A model generated the notes under the pieces. That model made no database searches. It was given only the letters and a program-made list of their open reading frames with translations, and was not told where the DNA came from. From NCBI RefSeq assembly GCF_004005495.1, contig NZ_RZYA01000007.1:248001-312000 (forward strand): a DNA stretch of 64,000 nucleotides, given 5' to 3'. Shown here in pieces: positions 1-8,639 of this stretch (position 1 is the stretch's first letter; every line of letters starts with the position of its first letter). Made by a program: the position numbers and the translations under genes. The DNA is from Streptomyces antnestii (GTDB lineage Bacteria; Actinomycetota; Actinomycetes; Streptomycetales; Streptomycetaceae).

Positions 1-303
1 GGCGACGGCGCTCTCCGTCCCCTCCAGGCGGGCGAGCGCGGTCTCGAAGCGGCCGACGGTCGGGTTGCCGAGCCGTGCGTACACCGGTGGGCCGTCGTCG
101 ACCGTGCCGTCCGCCGCGAACGCGTCGATGCGGGCGGCCTCGGCGCGGCTGTCGTAGGACGGATAGGTGGTGGACAGGTCGATGGGCGGGGCGTGCAGGC
201 CGAGTCCGGCGAGGTCGTCGCGGCCCGCGTGCACGGCTTCGGTGGCGAGGGCCCGCCGGTGGGCGGAGCCCTGGCGCGTCCCTGCGTACAGGTCGTTGTC
301 CAT
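1..303 (-). CDS. Trans-sulfuration PLP enzyme, N-terminal part (cystathionine gamma-synthase/lyase family)
   Basis: Only the first 101 codons are inside the window; the gene runs off the left edge. The visible part has the family N-terminus: a segment reading PPIDLSTTYP, then YARLGNPTVGRFE, the conserved region before the PLP-binding core, then ALARLEGTESAV. These enzymes handle cystathionine, homocysteine or methionine with PLP; which reaction applies cannot be told from this fragment. The ATG at 303 lies 60 bp from a divergent Lrp/AsnC gene, which suggests control by that regulator. The catalytic lysine lies outside the window. Confidence 0.85.
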   Translation of the reverse strand, partial: MDNDLYAGTRQGSAHRRALATEAVHAGRDDLAGLGLHAPPIDLSTTYPSYDSRAEAARIDAFAADGTVDDGPPVYARLGNPTVGRFETALARLEGTESAVA

Positions 304-363
304 GCGGCTCAGCCTGAACATCTGCCGGGGTCTGTCGGCCAAATCCCGTGCTACGTTCGGCCG

Positions 364-864
364 ATGGCCGATTCCGTCGTACTCGATCCGGTTGATCTCC
401 ACATACTGCGCCTCCTGCAGAACGATGCCCGCGTCACCTACCGGGACCTGGCCGCGCAGGTCGGGGTGGCGCCCTCCACCTGCCTCGACCGGGTGACCCG
501 GCTGCGCCGCTCCGGCGTGATCCTCGGGCATCAGCTGCGCCTCGACCCGGCGAGGCTGGGCCGTGGGCTGCAGGCGCTGCTCTCGGTGCAGGTACGGCCG
601 CACCGGCGTGAGCTGGTCGGCCCGTTCGTGGAGCGGATCCGGGCGCTGCCCGAGTCGCGGTCCGTGTTCCATCTGACGGGACCTGACGACTACTTGGTGC
701 ATGTCGCCGTGCGCGACACCGCCGATCTCCAGCGGCTCGTGCTCGACGAGTTCACCGCGCGCCGCGAGGTGGCGCGCGTCGAGACCCGGCTGATCTTCCA
801 GCAGTGGGAGTGCGGTCCCCTGTTGCCCCCGACCGCCGGAGCCGACACCGTCGGCGAATCCTGA
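364..864 (+). CDS. Lrp/AsnC family transcriptional regulator
   Basis: A 166-residue protein with the usual two-part Lrp/AsnC build. An N-terminal helix-turn-helix (LDPVDLHILRLLQNDARVTY, then DLAAQVGVAPSTCLDRV) is followed by an alpha/beta effector-binding domain (LTGPDDYLVHVAV). These proteins bind DNA as oligomers and respond to amino acids. I chose the ATG at 364 because the HTH begins six residues later; an in-frame upstream start at 193 would add a low-complexity extension overlapping the divergent PLP-enzyme gene. Divergence from that gene suggests it controls amino-acid sulfur metabolism or degradation; this is inference. Confidence 0.9.
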   Translation: MADSVVLDPVDLHILRLLQNDARVTYRDLAAQVGVAPSTCLDRVTRLRRSGVILGHQLRLDPARLGRGLQALLSVQVRPHRRELVGPFVERIRALPESRSVFHLTGPDDYLVHVAVRDTADLQRLVLDEFTARREVARVETRLIFQQWECGPLLPPTAGADTVGES

Positions 865-899
865 TGACGCGGCGCACCGCCGCGTACGACGATGGCGGC

Positions 900-2603
900 A
901 TGTCAGATTCGTCAGCCACAGCAGCGGCCGCCACCGGACCGCTCCCGCGCGAGGTCGCCGACCGTTACGTCGACGAGCTCGTCGCCATCGATCCCGTCAC
1001 CGGCACCTACCTCGGCGTGCCCGAGAGCCACAGCAAGCTGCCCGACCTGTCACCTGCCGGCCAGGAGGCCGTCGCCGAACTCGCGCGCACGACCCTCGCC
1101 CGCCTCGACGAGGCCGAGCGCCGGCCCGGCGCCGACAGCGCCGTCGAGCGCCGCTGCGGCCGGCTCCTGCGGGAGCGGCTCACGGCCGAACTCGCCGTGC
1201 ACGACGCCGAGGAGAACCTGCGGGCCGTCACCAACCTGGGCGGGCCCGTCCACAACGTGCGGGAGGTGTTCACCCTCACGCCGACCGCCACGGACGCCGA
1301 CTGGGCGGCGGTCGCCGAGCGGCTGCGCGCCGTGCCGCGGGCGCTCGCCGGGTACCGGGAGACGCTGTCGCTCGGCCTGGAGAAGAAGCTCCACGGCGGG
1401 CCGCGTCCGACGGCCACGTTCATCGGGCAGCTCACGGAGTGGGCGGGCGACGGGCGCGGCTGGTTCGAGGAGTTCGCCGCGGACGGCCCCGACGCGCTGC
1501 GCGCCGAGCTCGACGCGGCGGGCGCCGCCGCGACCGCCGCGGTCGTCGAGCTGCGCGACTGGATGCGCGACGTGTACGCGCCCGCGATCGAGGGATCCCC
1601 CGACACGGTGGGCCGTGAGCGGTACGCCCGCTGGTCGCGCTACTACAACGGCACGGACCTCGACCTGGACGAGGCGTACGCGTACGGCTGGGCCGAGTAC
1701 CACCGTCTGCTGGGCGAGATGAAGGCCGAGGCGGAGAAGATCCTGCCCGGCGCCGCGACGCCGTGGGTGGCGCTCGCGCACCTCGACGAGCACGGCACGC
1801 ACATCGAGGGTGTGGACGAGGTCAGGCGCTGGCTCCAGGGTCTGATGGACGAGGCGATCGGCGCCCTCGACGGCACGCACTTCGAACTCGCCGAGCGGGT
1901 GCGGAAGGTGGAGTCCCGGATCGCGCCGGCCGGCAGCGCCGCCGCGCCCTACTACACCGCGCCGTCCGAGGACTTCTCGCGCCCCGGGCGCACCTGGCTG
2001 CCGACGATGGGCGAGACCCGGTTCCCGGTCTACGACCTGGTCTCCACCTGGTACCACGAGGGCGTTCCGGGCCACCACCTCCAGCTCGCCCAGTGGACGC
2101 ACGTCGCGGACAGCCTCTCCCGCTACCAGGCGAGCGTCGGCATGGTGAGCGCCAACGCCGAGGGGTGGGCGCTGTACGCGGAGCGCCTGATGGACGAGCT
2201 GGGCTTCCTCACCGACGCCGAGCGGCGGCTCGGCTATCTGGATGCCCAGATGATGCGCGCGGCCCGCGTCATCGTCGACATCGGCATGCACCTGGAGCTG
2301 GCGATCCCGGCGGACTCGCCGTTCCACCCGGGCGAGCGGTGGACGCCCGGCCTCGCGCAGGAGTTCTTCGGCGCGCACAGCAGCCGTCCCGCAGACTTCG
2401 TGGAGAGCGAGCTGACCCGCTATCTGTCCATCCCCGGGCAGGCGATCGGCTACAAGCTGGGCGAGCGCGCGTGGCTGCTCGGCCGCGCGGCCGCGCAGGC
2501 CAGGCACGGGGACGCGTTCGACGCGAAGGCGTGGCACATGGCGGCGCTGTCGCAGGGATCGCTGGGGCTCGACGATCTGGTGGACGAGCTGTCGCGGCTG
2601 TAA
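900..2603 (+). CDS. DUF885 family protein, putative zinc-dependent hydrolase/peptidase
   Basis: A 567-residue protein of the DUF885 family, large cytosolic proteins thought to be metallopeptidase-like. The key motif is YHEGVPGHHLQ at about residues 385-395, a His-Glu-x3-Gly-His arrangement expected to bind zinc. No signal peptide or membrane segment is seen. The ATG at 900 gives MSDSSATAAA. An ATG at 864 overlaps the stop of the preceding regulator (ATGA) and would add 12 residues, so coupling from that gene is possible. It is followed by a stem-loop at 2611-2641 that separates it from the convergent rhodanese gene. The natural substrate is unknown. Confidence 0.85.
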   Translation: MSDSSATAAAATGPLPREVADRYVDELVAIDPVTGTYLGVPESHSKLPDLSPAGQEAVAELARTTLARLDEAERRPGADSAVERRCGRLLRERLTAELAVHDAEENLRAVTNLGGPVHNVREVFTLTPTATDADWAAVAERLRAVPRALAGYRETLSLGLEKKLHGGPRPTATFIGQLTEWAGDGRGWFEEFAADGPDALRAELDAAGAAATAAVVELRDWMRDVYAPAIEGSPDTVGRERYARWSRYYNGTDLDLDEAYAYGWAEYHRLLGEMKAEAEKILPGAATPWVALAHLDEHGTHIEGVDEVRRWLQGLMDEAIGALDGTHFELAERVRKVESRIAPAGSAAAPYYTAPSEDFSRPGRTWLPTMGETRFPVYDLVSTWYHEGVPGHHLQLAQWTHVADSLSRYQASVGMVSANAEGWALYAERLMDELGFLTDAERRLGYLDAQMMRAARVIVDIGMHLELAIPADSPFHPGERWTPGLAQEFFGAHSSRPADFVESELTRYLSIPGQAIGYKLGERAWLLGRAAAQARHGDAFDAKAWHMAALSQGSLGLDDLVDELSRL

Positions 2604-2610
2604 CCGCGAT

Positions 2611-2641
2611 GGGGGCGGCGGCCGTTACTGGCTCCGCCCCC
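2611..2641. terminator. Stem-loop between convergent genes
   Basis: GGGGGCGG at 2611-2618 pairs perfectly with CCGCCCCC at 2634-2641 across a 15-nt loop. It sits between the DUF885 stop (2603) and the rhodanese stop (2649), so it could end transcription from both sides. There is no U-tract, which is usual for Streptomyces terminators. Confidence 0.5.
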
Positions 2642-2648
2642 TGGGCTG

Positions 2649-3146
2649 TCAGCAGCCGCAGTCGTCCGTGTCGGCGGCCGGCGCCGTCAGCGGGTCGGCC
2701 TCGCGCCGCACCGGCCCCTCCCACGTCTCGTACGCGAAGCCCTCCCGTGCCCAGTACTCGAACCCGCCGAGCATCTCCTTGACCTGGAAGCCGAGTTGGG
2801 CCAGCGCAAGGGCCGCGCGCGTCGCGCCGTTGCAGCCCGGGCCCCAGCAGTACGTGACGACGGGCACGGCCTTGTCGAGGAGCTGCTCGGCCTGTTCCGG
2901 GACGAGGGCGGTGGGCAGGTGGACGGCGCCGGGGAGGTGTCCCTGGTCCCACGAGGCGGCGGAGCGGGTGTCGACGACGACGAATCCCGGGTCGCCGCCG
3001 GCGGCGAGGGCGGAGGCGACGTCGGACACGTCGGCGTGGAAGGCCAGGCTCGCGCCGAAGTGGGCGACGGCCGCGGCGGGGGACGCCGGGGGCACCCGGA
3101 GCACGGCGTTGGGGGTGAAGGCATCGGTGGTGGTGGTCGCGGTCAT
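2649..3146 (-). CDS. Rhodanese-like domain protein
   Basis: 165 residues with one rhodanese domain. FVVVDTRSAASWDQGHLPGA is the family signature ahead of the active-site loop, and TYCWGPGCNGATRAA carries the loop cysteines. Rhodaneses pass sulfane sulfur through an active-site cysteine persulfide. Two cysteines are present in the loop region and the protein ends in a CGC tail that could bind metal or take part in persulfide transfer. It is divergent from an Lrp/AsnC regulator with an inverted repeat in the gap, suggesting specific control. The in vivo sulfur donor and acceptor are unknown. Confidence 0.9.
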   Translation of the reverse strand: MTATTTTDAFTPNAVLRVPPASPAAAVAHFGASLAFHADVSDVASALAAGGDPGFVVVDTRSAASWDQGHLPGAVHLPTALVPEQAEQLLDKAVPVVTYCWGPGCNGATRAALALAQLGFQVKEMLGGFEYWAREGFAYETWEGPVRREADPLTAPAADTDDCGC

Positions 3147-3187
3147 GACCAGAAATCTACGGGCCGCGCCCCGCCCACTGAAGTGAC

Positions 3188-3221
3188 GATCCCCGGCATC
3201 ACTCTTGATCGGCCGGGGATC
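3188..3221. promoter_or_regulatory. Inverted repeat in the rhodanese/Lrp divergent promoter region
   Basis: GATCCCCGG (3188-3196) and its exact reverse complement CCGGGGATC (3213-3221) flank a 16-nt spacer between the start codons at 3146 and 3241. The position fits an operator for the adjacent Lrp/AsnC protein. A role as an mRNA hairpin in the regulator's leader is the alternative. Confidence 0.4.
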
Positions 3222-3240
3222 TCCCTGCTATTCCTGCCTC

Positions 3241-3696
3241 ATGACCGGTGAATCCCCGTACACGCCCGACGCCACCGACTGGCGCATCCTGGACGTCCTC
3301 CAGCGCGAGGGCCGGGCGAGCTACGCCGAGCTCGCGCGGGCCGTCGCGATGTCCGCGAGCGCCGTCACCGAACGGGTGCGGCGCCTGGAGGAGGCCGGGG
3401 TGATCGCCGGGTACGCGGCGGTGGTCGCCCCCGAGCGGATCGGACTCCCCATCCTGGCGTTCGTACGGCTGCGCTACCCGAACGGGCACTACAAGCCGTT
3501 CCACGATCTGGTCGAGGTGACACCCGAGATCCTGGAGGCCCACCACGTCACCGGCGACGACTGCTTCGTCATCAAGGTCGCGGCGCGCTCGATGAGACAC
3601 CTGGAAGAGATCTCGGGCAAGATCGGCGCCCTCGGCTCGGTGACGACGAGCGTGGTCTATTCGTCACCACTCCCCCGCCGCCCGCTCGGGCACTGA
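3241..3696 (+). CDS. Lrp/AsnC family transcriptional regulator
   Basis: 151 residues: N-terminal HTH (DWRILDVLQREGRASYAELA, then MSASAVTERVRRLEEAGVI) and a C-terminal ligand domain (HHVTGDDCFVIKVAARSMRHLEE). The ATG at 3241 places the HTH eight residues in; an in-frame upstream start at 3205 lies in the inverted repeat and is unlikely. Divergence from a rhodanese gene suggests that it senses cysteine or a related amino acid and controls sulfur detoxification. That function is inferred only from context. Confidence 0.9.
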   Translation: MTGESPYTPDATDWRILDVLQREGRASYAELARAVAMSASAVTERVRRLEEAGVIAGYAAVVAPERIGLPILAFVRLRYPNGHYKPFHDLVEVTPEILEAHHVTGDDCFVIKVAARSMRHLEEISGKIGALGSVTTSVVYSSPLPRRPLGH

Positions 3697-3701
3697 GCAA
3701 T

Positions 3702-3740
3702 GCGCCCCGTGAGGGGCGCGGGGAACTGCGCGCTCAGCCC
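3702..3740. repeat. Streptomyces-type dispersed intergenic element with stem-loop
   Basis: GCGCCCC (3702-3708), loop GTGA, then GGGGCGC (3713-3719), followed by GGGGAACTGCGCG. From general knowledge, this hairpin-plus-tail string recurs in many Streptomyces intergenic regions. Here it lies between the converging stops of the Lrp gene (3696) and sbcC (3771), where it could act as a bidirectional terminator. Confidence 0.55.
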
Positions 3741-3770
3741 CCACTCACCCGCACCCGAGAACCGCCCCGT

Positions 3771-6700
3771 TCAGTCCGACGCTCCCCGCTGCCGCACGAC
3801 GGACCCCGACCGCCCCTTCACGACCTCCAACTGCGCATGCACGCGCCGACGCAAGTCGGCGACGTGGCTGACGATCCCGACGCTGCGGTCCCGTTCGCGC
3901 AGGGAGTCCAGGACGTCGAGGACCTCGTCCAGTGTCTGGTCGTCGAGGCTGCCGAAGCCCTCGTCGATGAAGAGCGTGTCGAGGCGGACGCCGCCCGCCT
4001 CGTCCGTGACGACGTCCGCGAGGCCGAGGGCGAGCGCGAGGGACGCGAAGAACGTCTCGCCGCCGGACAGCGTCGCGGTGTCCCGCTCGCGCCCGGTCCA
4101 CGCGTCGACCACATGCAGGCCGAGGCCCGAACGGCCGCGCCCCGTACGGTCGTCGGAGTGCACCAGCGTGTACCGGCCCGACGACATACGGGCCAGGCGC
4201 GCGGTCGCCGCCGCCGCGACCTGTTCGAGACGGGCCGCGAGGACGTAGGACTCCAGGCGCATCTTGCGCTCGTTGTCCGCCGACGTGCCGGCGGCCAGGC
4301 CCGCCATGCGTGCCACGCGGTCGTACGTGGCACGCAGGGGTGCGAGCCGTCGGACGGCGACAGAGCAGCGCTCCGAGAGGCGGTCGATCTCGGTGCAGCG
4401 GCGCGCCGCGTCGTCGCGCGCGGAGGCCGCCTCGCGCACGCGCCGGTCGGCCGTCTCGGCGGCGTGCAGCGCCGCGGGCACATCGGCGTGCGGTCGCGCC
4501 GCCGCTGCCGCCGTGTCGTCCTCCGCGAGTACGGAACGCACCGCAGCCTCCTCGGACTGGCGGGCGTCGAGCCGGTGCTGGAGGTCCCGGTGCTCGGCGT
4601 CGTCCAGGAGGGCGGCGCCGGCGGCCTCCGGCGTGTCGAACCCGGCGCGGAACGCCGCGTCGGCGAGTCGCGCGTCGGCGTCCTTGAGCCGCTGGGCGGT
4701 GTCGTCGGCGGTGCGGGCGGCGTCCGCGGCGGCCGTGAGCCGAGCCGCGCGGCGCTCCAGCTGCGCGGCGCGTGCGCCGACGCTGGTCTCGGCGCCGCGC
4801 GCCTGGGCCAACTCGCGTTCCAGGACGCCCTGTTCGCGGTCGACGGTCTCGCGCAGGGTGGCCCGGGCGACGGCACGACGCGTGGCTTCCTGCTGTGCGG
4901 CGAGCCGGCGGTCGTGCTCGCGTTCGGCCTGGAGGAGGGCCTCGCGGGCGGCGTGCAGGCCGGAGGCGAGGCCCCGCGCCTCGGCGTGTCGTGCGCGCAA
5001 CTCCTCGGCGGCCTCGGCGAGTTCCTGCGCCGGAGTCTCGCCCGCGGCGGCCGTCGCGGCGGCCAGGGACTCGCGGAGGGCGGCGAGACGACTCTCCTGC
5101 GCCGTGCGCGCGTCCTCGGCGCGGCGGTGGGCGGCGAGGGCCGACTCCTCGGCGTCGCGCCCGACGTGTTCCGCGGTCTTGCGCATGGGCTCGGGGTGGT
5201 CGGTCGACCCGCAGACCGCGCACCGCTCGCCGGGGACGAGCTGGGCGGCCAGTTCGGCCGCGATCCCGTTCAGCCGCCGCTCCTTGAGGGCGAGCCAGTG
5301 CTCGTGCGCTGCCGCGGCCTCTTCGCGGGCCCGCAGGGCGAGGGCACCGGCCTCGGCGACCTCCCCGGCGAGCCGGTCGCGGCGCCGGGCGGCCTCCGAC
5401 CTCTGCTGTGCGCCGTCCAGTTGACCCGCCAGGTGTTCGGCCCGCGTCGCGGCGTCCTGGGCGGACTCGACGGCTTCCTGGAGCGCGGCCCTGCCACGGT
5501 CCCAGCCGTCGAGCCAGCTCGCCGCGTCCTGGAGCAGTTCGTCGTCGGCGCGCTCCTCGCGGTCGAGTTCCCGCCGCTGCTCGGCGAGTTCCGTGAGGCG
5601 CTGCTCGGCGCGCCGGGCGGACTCCAGGCCGCCCAGTTCCTCGGTGGCCTTCCGCGCGGCGGCGGCGAGGCCCGCCGCGCCGGCGCCGTCGAACCCGTCG
5701 GGCAGCACGGCACGCGTGCGTGCCTCCTCGCTCGCGGCCCTGCGGTGCTCGCTCTCGGCGGCCTCGCGCAGCGCGAGGGCGGGCGCGACGGCCTCGGCCT
5801 TGCGGGCCCGCTCCATGCGTTCCTGGTTGCGCCGGTGCTCGTCGGCCCGCTCGTCGAGCCGCGCGGCCCGCTCCCGTGCCTCCGCGAACCGCCGCTGAAG
5901 CCGGTGCGTCTCCTGTACGGCGGCCAGGTCGGCCTGCGTGCGCGTGCGGTCGGCGTCCGCGGCGGTCAGGGCGAGATGCGCGACGGTGAGCCGCTCGCGG
6001 GCGGTGGAGCGGGCGACGGCGGACCAGGTGAGGACGGCGTCGGCGAGTCCGGGGTCGCCGGGCTCGGCGTCGGGGGCGGGGAGTTCCACGATGTCCCCGG
6101 CGGCCTGCTGCATGCGGTGCGCGTCGGCGAGCAACTCGGCGTCCGCCGCGCGTACTTCGCTCTCGGCGGCGCGGCGCTGCTCGGCGAGCCGCTGCTCGGC
6201 CGCGGCGAAGCGCCGGGTGTCGAAGAGCCTGCCGAGAAGCTTGCCGCGGGCCTCGGCGTCGGCCCTCAAAAAGCGGGCGAAGTCACCCTGCGGCAGCAGG
6301 ACGACCTGGCAGAACTGCTCCTTGCTCATGCCGAGGAGCTGGCTGATCTCCTCGCCGATCTCCTGGTGGGAGCGGCTGAGGTCCTTCCAGGTGCCGGCGG
6401 CGGCGTCGTACTCGCGCAGCCAGCTCTGGGCCTTGTCGAGGGTGGTGCCGGTGCCGCGCTTCTTGGGGCGCTCCCAGGGTGGCTGCCGGGTCAGCTCCAG
6501 GCGGCGTCCCGCGACGGTGAGGTCGAGGGTGACCTCGGTGCGGGTGGCGGGCGCGGCGTGGTCGCTGCGCAGGGAAGCGCCCTGGCCGCTGCCCTGCCGG
6601 GCGCCGGGGACGGAGCCGTACAGGGCGTAGCAGACGGCGTCGAGGACGGAGGTCTTGCCTGCGCCGGTCGGGCCGTGGAGCAGGAACAGGCCGGCCGCCG

Positions 6701-6776
6701 ACAAGTCGTCGAAGTCGATGTCCTGGCTCGCCCCGAAGGGCCCGAAGGCGGTGATCCGCAGCCGGTGGAGCCTCAT
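3771..6776 (-). CDS. sbcC: Exonuclease subunit SbcC (SMC-like ATPase)
   Basis: 1001 residues. It forms the SbcCD (Mre11-Rad50-like) complex, which opens hairpin and blocked DNA ends in ATP-driven repair. The Walker A motif GPTGAGKTS lies near residues 34-42. Long Ala/Arg/Glu-rich coiled coils flank the zinc-hook CxxC at about residues 519-522 (CAVCGSTDHP). The C-terminus carries the ABC signature LSGGETFFASLALALGLA and Walker B LDTLFIDEGFGSLD. The ATG at 6776 overlaps the sbcD stop by 4 bp, so the two subunits are translationally coupled. The open frame extends upstream to 7199, but that part is a shadow of sbcD. Confidence 0.95.
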   Translation of the reverse strand: MRLHRLRITAFGPFGASQDIDFDDLSAAGLFLLHGPTGAGKTSVLDAVCYALYGSVPGARQGSGQGASLRSDHAAPATRTEVTLDLTVAGRRLELTRQPPWERPKKRGTGTTLDKAQSWLREYDAAAGTWKDLSRSHQEIGEEISQLLGMSKEQFCQVVLLPQGDFARFLRADAEARGKLLGRLFDTRRFAAAEQRLAEQRRAAESEVRAADAELLADAHRMQQAAGDIVELPAPDAEPGDPGLADAVLTWSAVARSTARERLTVAHLALTAADADRTRTQADLAAVQETHRLQRRFAEARERAARLDERADEHRRNQERMERARKAEAVAPALALREAAESEHRRAASEEARTRAVLPDGFDGAGAAGLAAAARKATEELGGLESARRAEQRLTELAEQRRELDREERADDELLQDAASWLDGWDRGRAALQEAVESAQDAATRAEHLAGQLDGAQQRSEAARRRDRLAGEVAEAGALALRAREEAAAAHEHWLALKERRLNGIAAELAAQLVPGERCAVCGSTDHPEPMRKTAEHVGRDAEESALAAHRRAEDARTAQESRLAALRESLAAATAAAGETPAQELAEAAEELRARHAEARGLASGLHAAREALLQAEREHDRRLAAQQEATRRAVARATLRETVDREQGVLERELAQARGAETSVGARAAQLERRAARLTAAADAARTADDTAQRLKDADARLADAAFRAGFDTPEAAGAALLDDAEHRDLQHRLDARQSEEAAVRSVLAEDDTAAAAARPHADVPAALHAAETADRRVREAASARDDAARRCTEIDRLSERCSVAVRRLAPLRATYDRVARMAGLAAGTSADNERKMRLESYVLAARLEQVAAAATARLARMSSGRYTLVHSDDRTGRGRSGLGLHVVDAWTGRERDTATLSGGETFFASLALALGLADVVTDEAGGVRLDTLFIDEGFGSLDDQTLDEVLDVLDSLRERDRSVGIVSHVADLRRRVHAQLEVVKGRSGSVVRQRGASD

Positions 6777-7936
6777 CGGGCGACCTCGCGCCGGGTGTCG
6801 TCGACGCGTACGGCGTCGAGCGCGTCGCGCAGGACGGCGCGCTCGCGTTCGTCGGGTCCGGCGCCGCGCACATGGGCCACGAAGTCCTCCGCGATCTGCT
6901 GGTCGTCGCGCCCCTTGAGGCGCTGTGCGTAGGAGACGTCGGGGTCCTCGGGGCCGCGCTGCGGGTCGAAGGCGAGGCTGAGGGTGTGGGGGAACCGCTC
7001 GGTGAGGCGGGCCATGGGGTCGTCGGGGCGCACGGGGTCGGTGAGGGTGGCCTCGACCCACGCCTCTTCGTGCACGGCGAGGTCGGGGCGCAGAAGAAGG
7101 TCGGCGAGCTCTCCGCGGATTCGCGCGAGCGGCCGGGGCACCGGGCAGTCGACGCGCTCGGCGGCGGCGAAGCCGTCCGCGTCCAGGTCGACGAGCCACA
7201 TGCTCTTGCGGTGGTCCGCCTCGGAGAAGGAGTACGGGAGCGGGGAGCCGGAGTAGCGCACGCGCTCGGTGATGATCTGGCTGCCGTGCAGATGGCCGAG
7301 CGCCACGTAGTCGACGCCGTCGAAGACGCCGGAGGGGACGGCGGCGACTCCGCCGACGGTGATGTCGCGCTCGCTGTCGCTGGCCTCACCGCCGGTGACG
7401 AAGGCGTGCGCGAGGATCACGGATCTCGTACCGGCGGGGCGCTCGGCGAGATCTGCGCGGACCCGGTCCATCGCGGCGGCCAGGACCGCCTCGTGTCCTG
7501 CCTTCGTGACCCCGAACTCGTCCTTCACGAGCGCCGGTTCGAGATACGGCAGCCCGTAGAAGGCGACGTCGCCGGTGGTGTCGGGGACGATCACAGGGAT
7601 CGCGCAGGCGCCGGGGTCGGTGCGCAGGTGGATGCCGGCGCGGCCGATGAGCCCGGCACCGACGCCGAGCCGGCGCGCGGAGTCGTGGTTCCCGGAGATC
7701 ATCACGGTGGGGATGCCGAGGTCGGCGAGGCGGTGCAGGGCGTCGTCGAACAGCTCGACCGCGGCGAGAGGCGGCACCGCGCGGTCGTACACGTCACCGG
7801 CCACGACCACCGCGTCGACGTCCCGCTCACGGACCGTGGCGACGAGGTGACCGATGAACTCGGCCTGGGCCCCGAGCATGTTCACCCGGTGGAACGCCCG
7901 GCCGAGATGCCAGTCGGACGTGTGCAGAATTCTCAT
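6773..7936 (-). CDS. sbcD: Exonuclease subunit SbcD (Mre11-like nuclease)
   Basis: 387 residues of the calcineurin-like phosphoesterase fold. Metal-binding motifs appear in order: TSDWHLGR near residues 7-14, VVAGDVYDR, MISGNHDS, an LAHAF segment and GHLHGSQ. It is the nuclease partner of SbcC, encoded immediately downstream with a 4-bp overlap. It starts with ATG at 7936, bordering the low-GC region that precedes the biosynthetic cluster. Gene order and lengths are as usual in actinobacteria, so it belongs to the chromosomal backbone rather than to the cluster. Confidence 0.95.
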   Translation of the reverse strand: MRILHTSDWHLGRAFHRVNMLGAQAEFIGHLVATVRERDVDAVVVAGDVYDRAVPPLAAVELFDDALHRLADLGIPTVMISGNHDSARRLGVGAGLIGRAGIHLRTDPGACAIPVIVPDTTGDVAFYGLPYLEPALVKDEFGVTKAGHEAVLAAAMDRVRADLAERPAGTRSVILAHAFVTGGEASDSERDITVGGVAAVPSGVFDGVDYVALGHLHGSQIITERVRYSGSPLPYSFSEADHRKSMWLVDLDADGFAAAERVDCPVPRPLARIRGELADLLLRPDLAVHEEAWVEATLTDPVRPDDPMARLTERFPHTLSLAFDPQRGPEDPDVSYAQRLKGRDDQQIAEDFVAHVRGAGPDERERAVLRDALDAVRVDDTRREVAR

Positions 7937-8639
7937 GAAATCGCCCTGACCTGCACGTTTACCCCTACTGCGCCTCTAAGACCAGCACGAACCAGCACAG
8001 GGCTCGGCGTCAACGCTCGCCACGCTAACGCATCTCACCCCCTGATCCACCACACACCTCAGAGCGGACGGCCACAGGGCGCCGCCGGCCGGCGCGGGCC
8101 GACGACCTATTTGAACGGGTCAATTCGGTTCAATGAACTTAAAGGGAGGAAGTTATTCCGGCCGCCTTTGGGCCCCGCCTGGCGCAAAATCGCCTGGACC
8201 CGCCTCACCCTCGGAAACCTCAAACAGCAAGCTTGAGAACAGGGTTCGACACCATTCAACCGTTTAAGGTCTTTGGCTCGGGCGCTCCAAACGCCAGTCG
8301 CAGAACTGGCGTGAATTCGACACTCCCACCCACAGCGCATCCCACCAGGAATTTGGGATTCAGAAATCACCGAATCCAAATACTTTACAAAGGAACTCGG
8401 GGGTCGCACGGACCAATGGAACGTCGGCCCGTTCGGCCGCACCCCTACTGACCTGCCATTCCGCAAGCTTGCTTCAAACTTGCACAATTCCTGCCCCTAC
8501 GGAGGGGACCTATCCGGTGCGGCAAATCATCGCGCTGCAGCGGCTGCGCTGACCTACAGTGGTCCACCGTTCCACCCCGGCTGATCAACCTGTGCCAATC
8601 CAGAGCACCAACACGACCCTATTTGAGGGAGTTTGATCG
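7937..8639. other. Low-GC leader region upstream of the biosynthetic cluster
   Basis: 703 bp with no convincing gene. About 8105-8480 is clearly richer in A and T than its surroundings. Short open frames here (minus 8107-8487, plus 8233-8451) lack a ribosome-binding site, family resemblance or the expected codon bias, so I do not call them. The region holds clustered half-sites at 8111-8138 and a 10-bp palindrome GCAAGCTTGC near 8463. A possible -10 TACAGT lies near 8554. It probably contains the promoter and regulatory sites for the cluster, or marks the insertion boundary of transferred DNA. Confidence 0.5.
8111..8138. promoter_or_regulatory. Cluster of TTGAAC/GTTCAA half-sites
   Basis: TTGAAC (8111-8116) and GTTCAA (8128-8133) form an inverted pair with an 11-nt spacer. 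The second half also opens the palindrome GTTCA-A-TGAAC (8128-8138). The same 11-mer, on the other strand, is the centre of a palindrome at 37356-37366 in front of the XRE-cupin/EamA gene pair. It looks like a repressor site; the protein that binds it is unknown. Confidence 0.35.

Noticed and set aside
3837..6932. A 1031-codon open frame on the + strand opposite sbcC
   Set aside because: It is a mirror of the high-GC codon bias of sbcC, with low-complexity Gly/Arg/Ala sequence and no known domain. sbcC has clear motifs on the other strand.
8107..8487. A 126-codon open frame on the minus strand in the low-GC leader
   Set aside because: No ribosome-binding site, no family resemblance, codon use unlike neighbouring genes, and a competing frame on the other strand.
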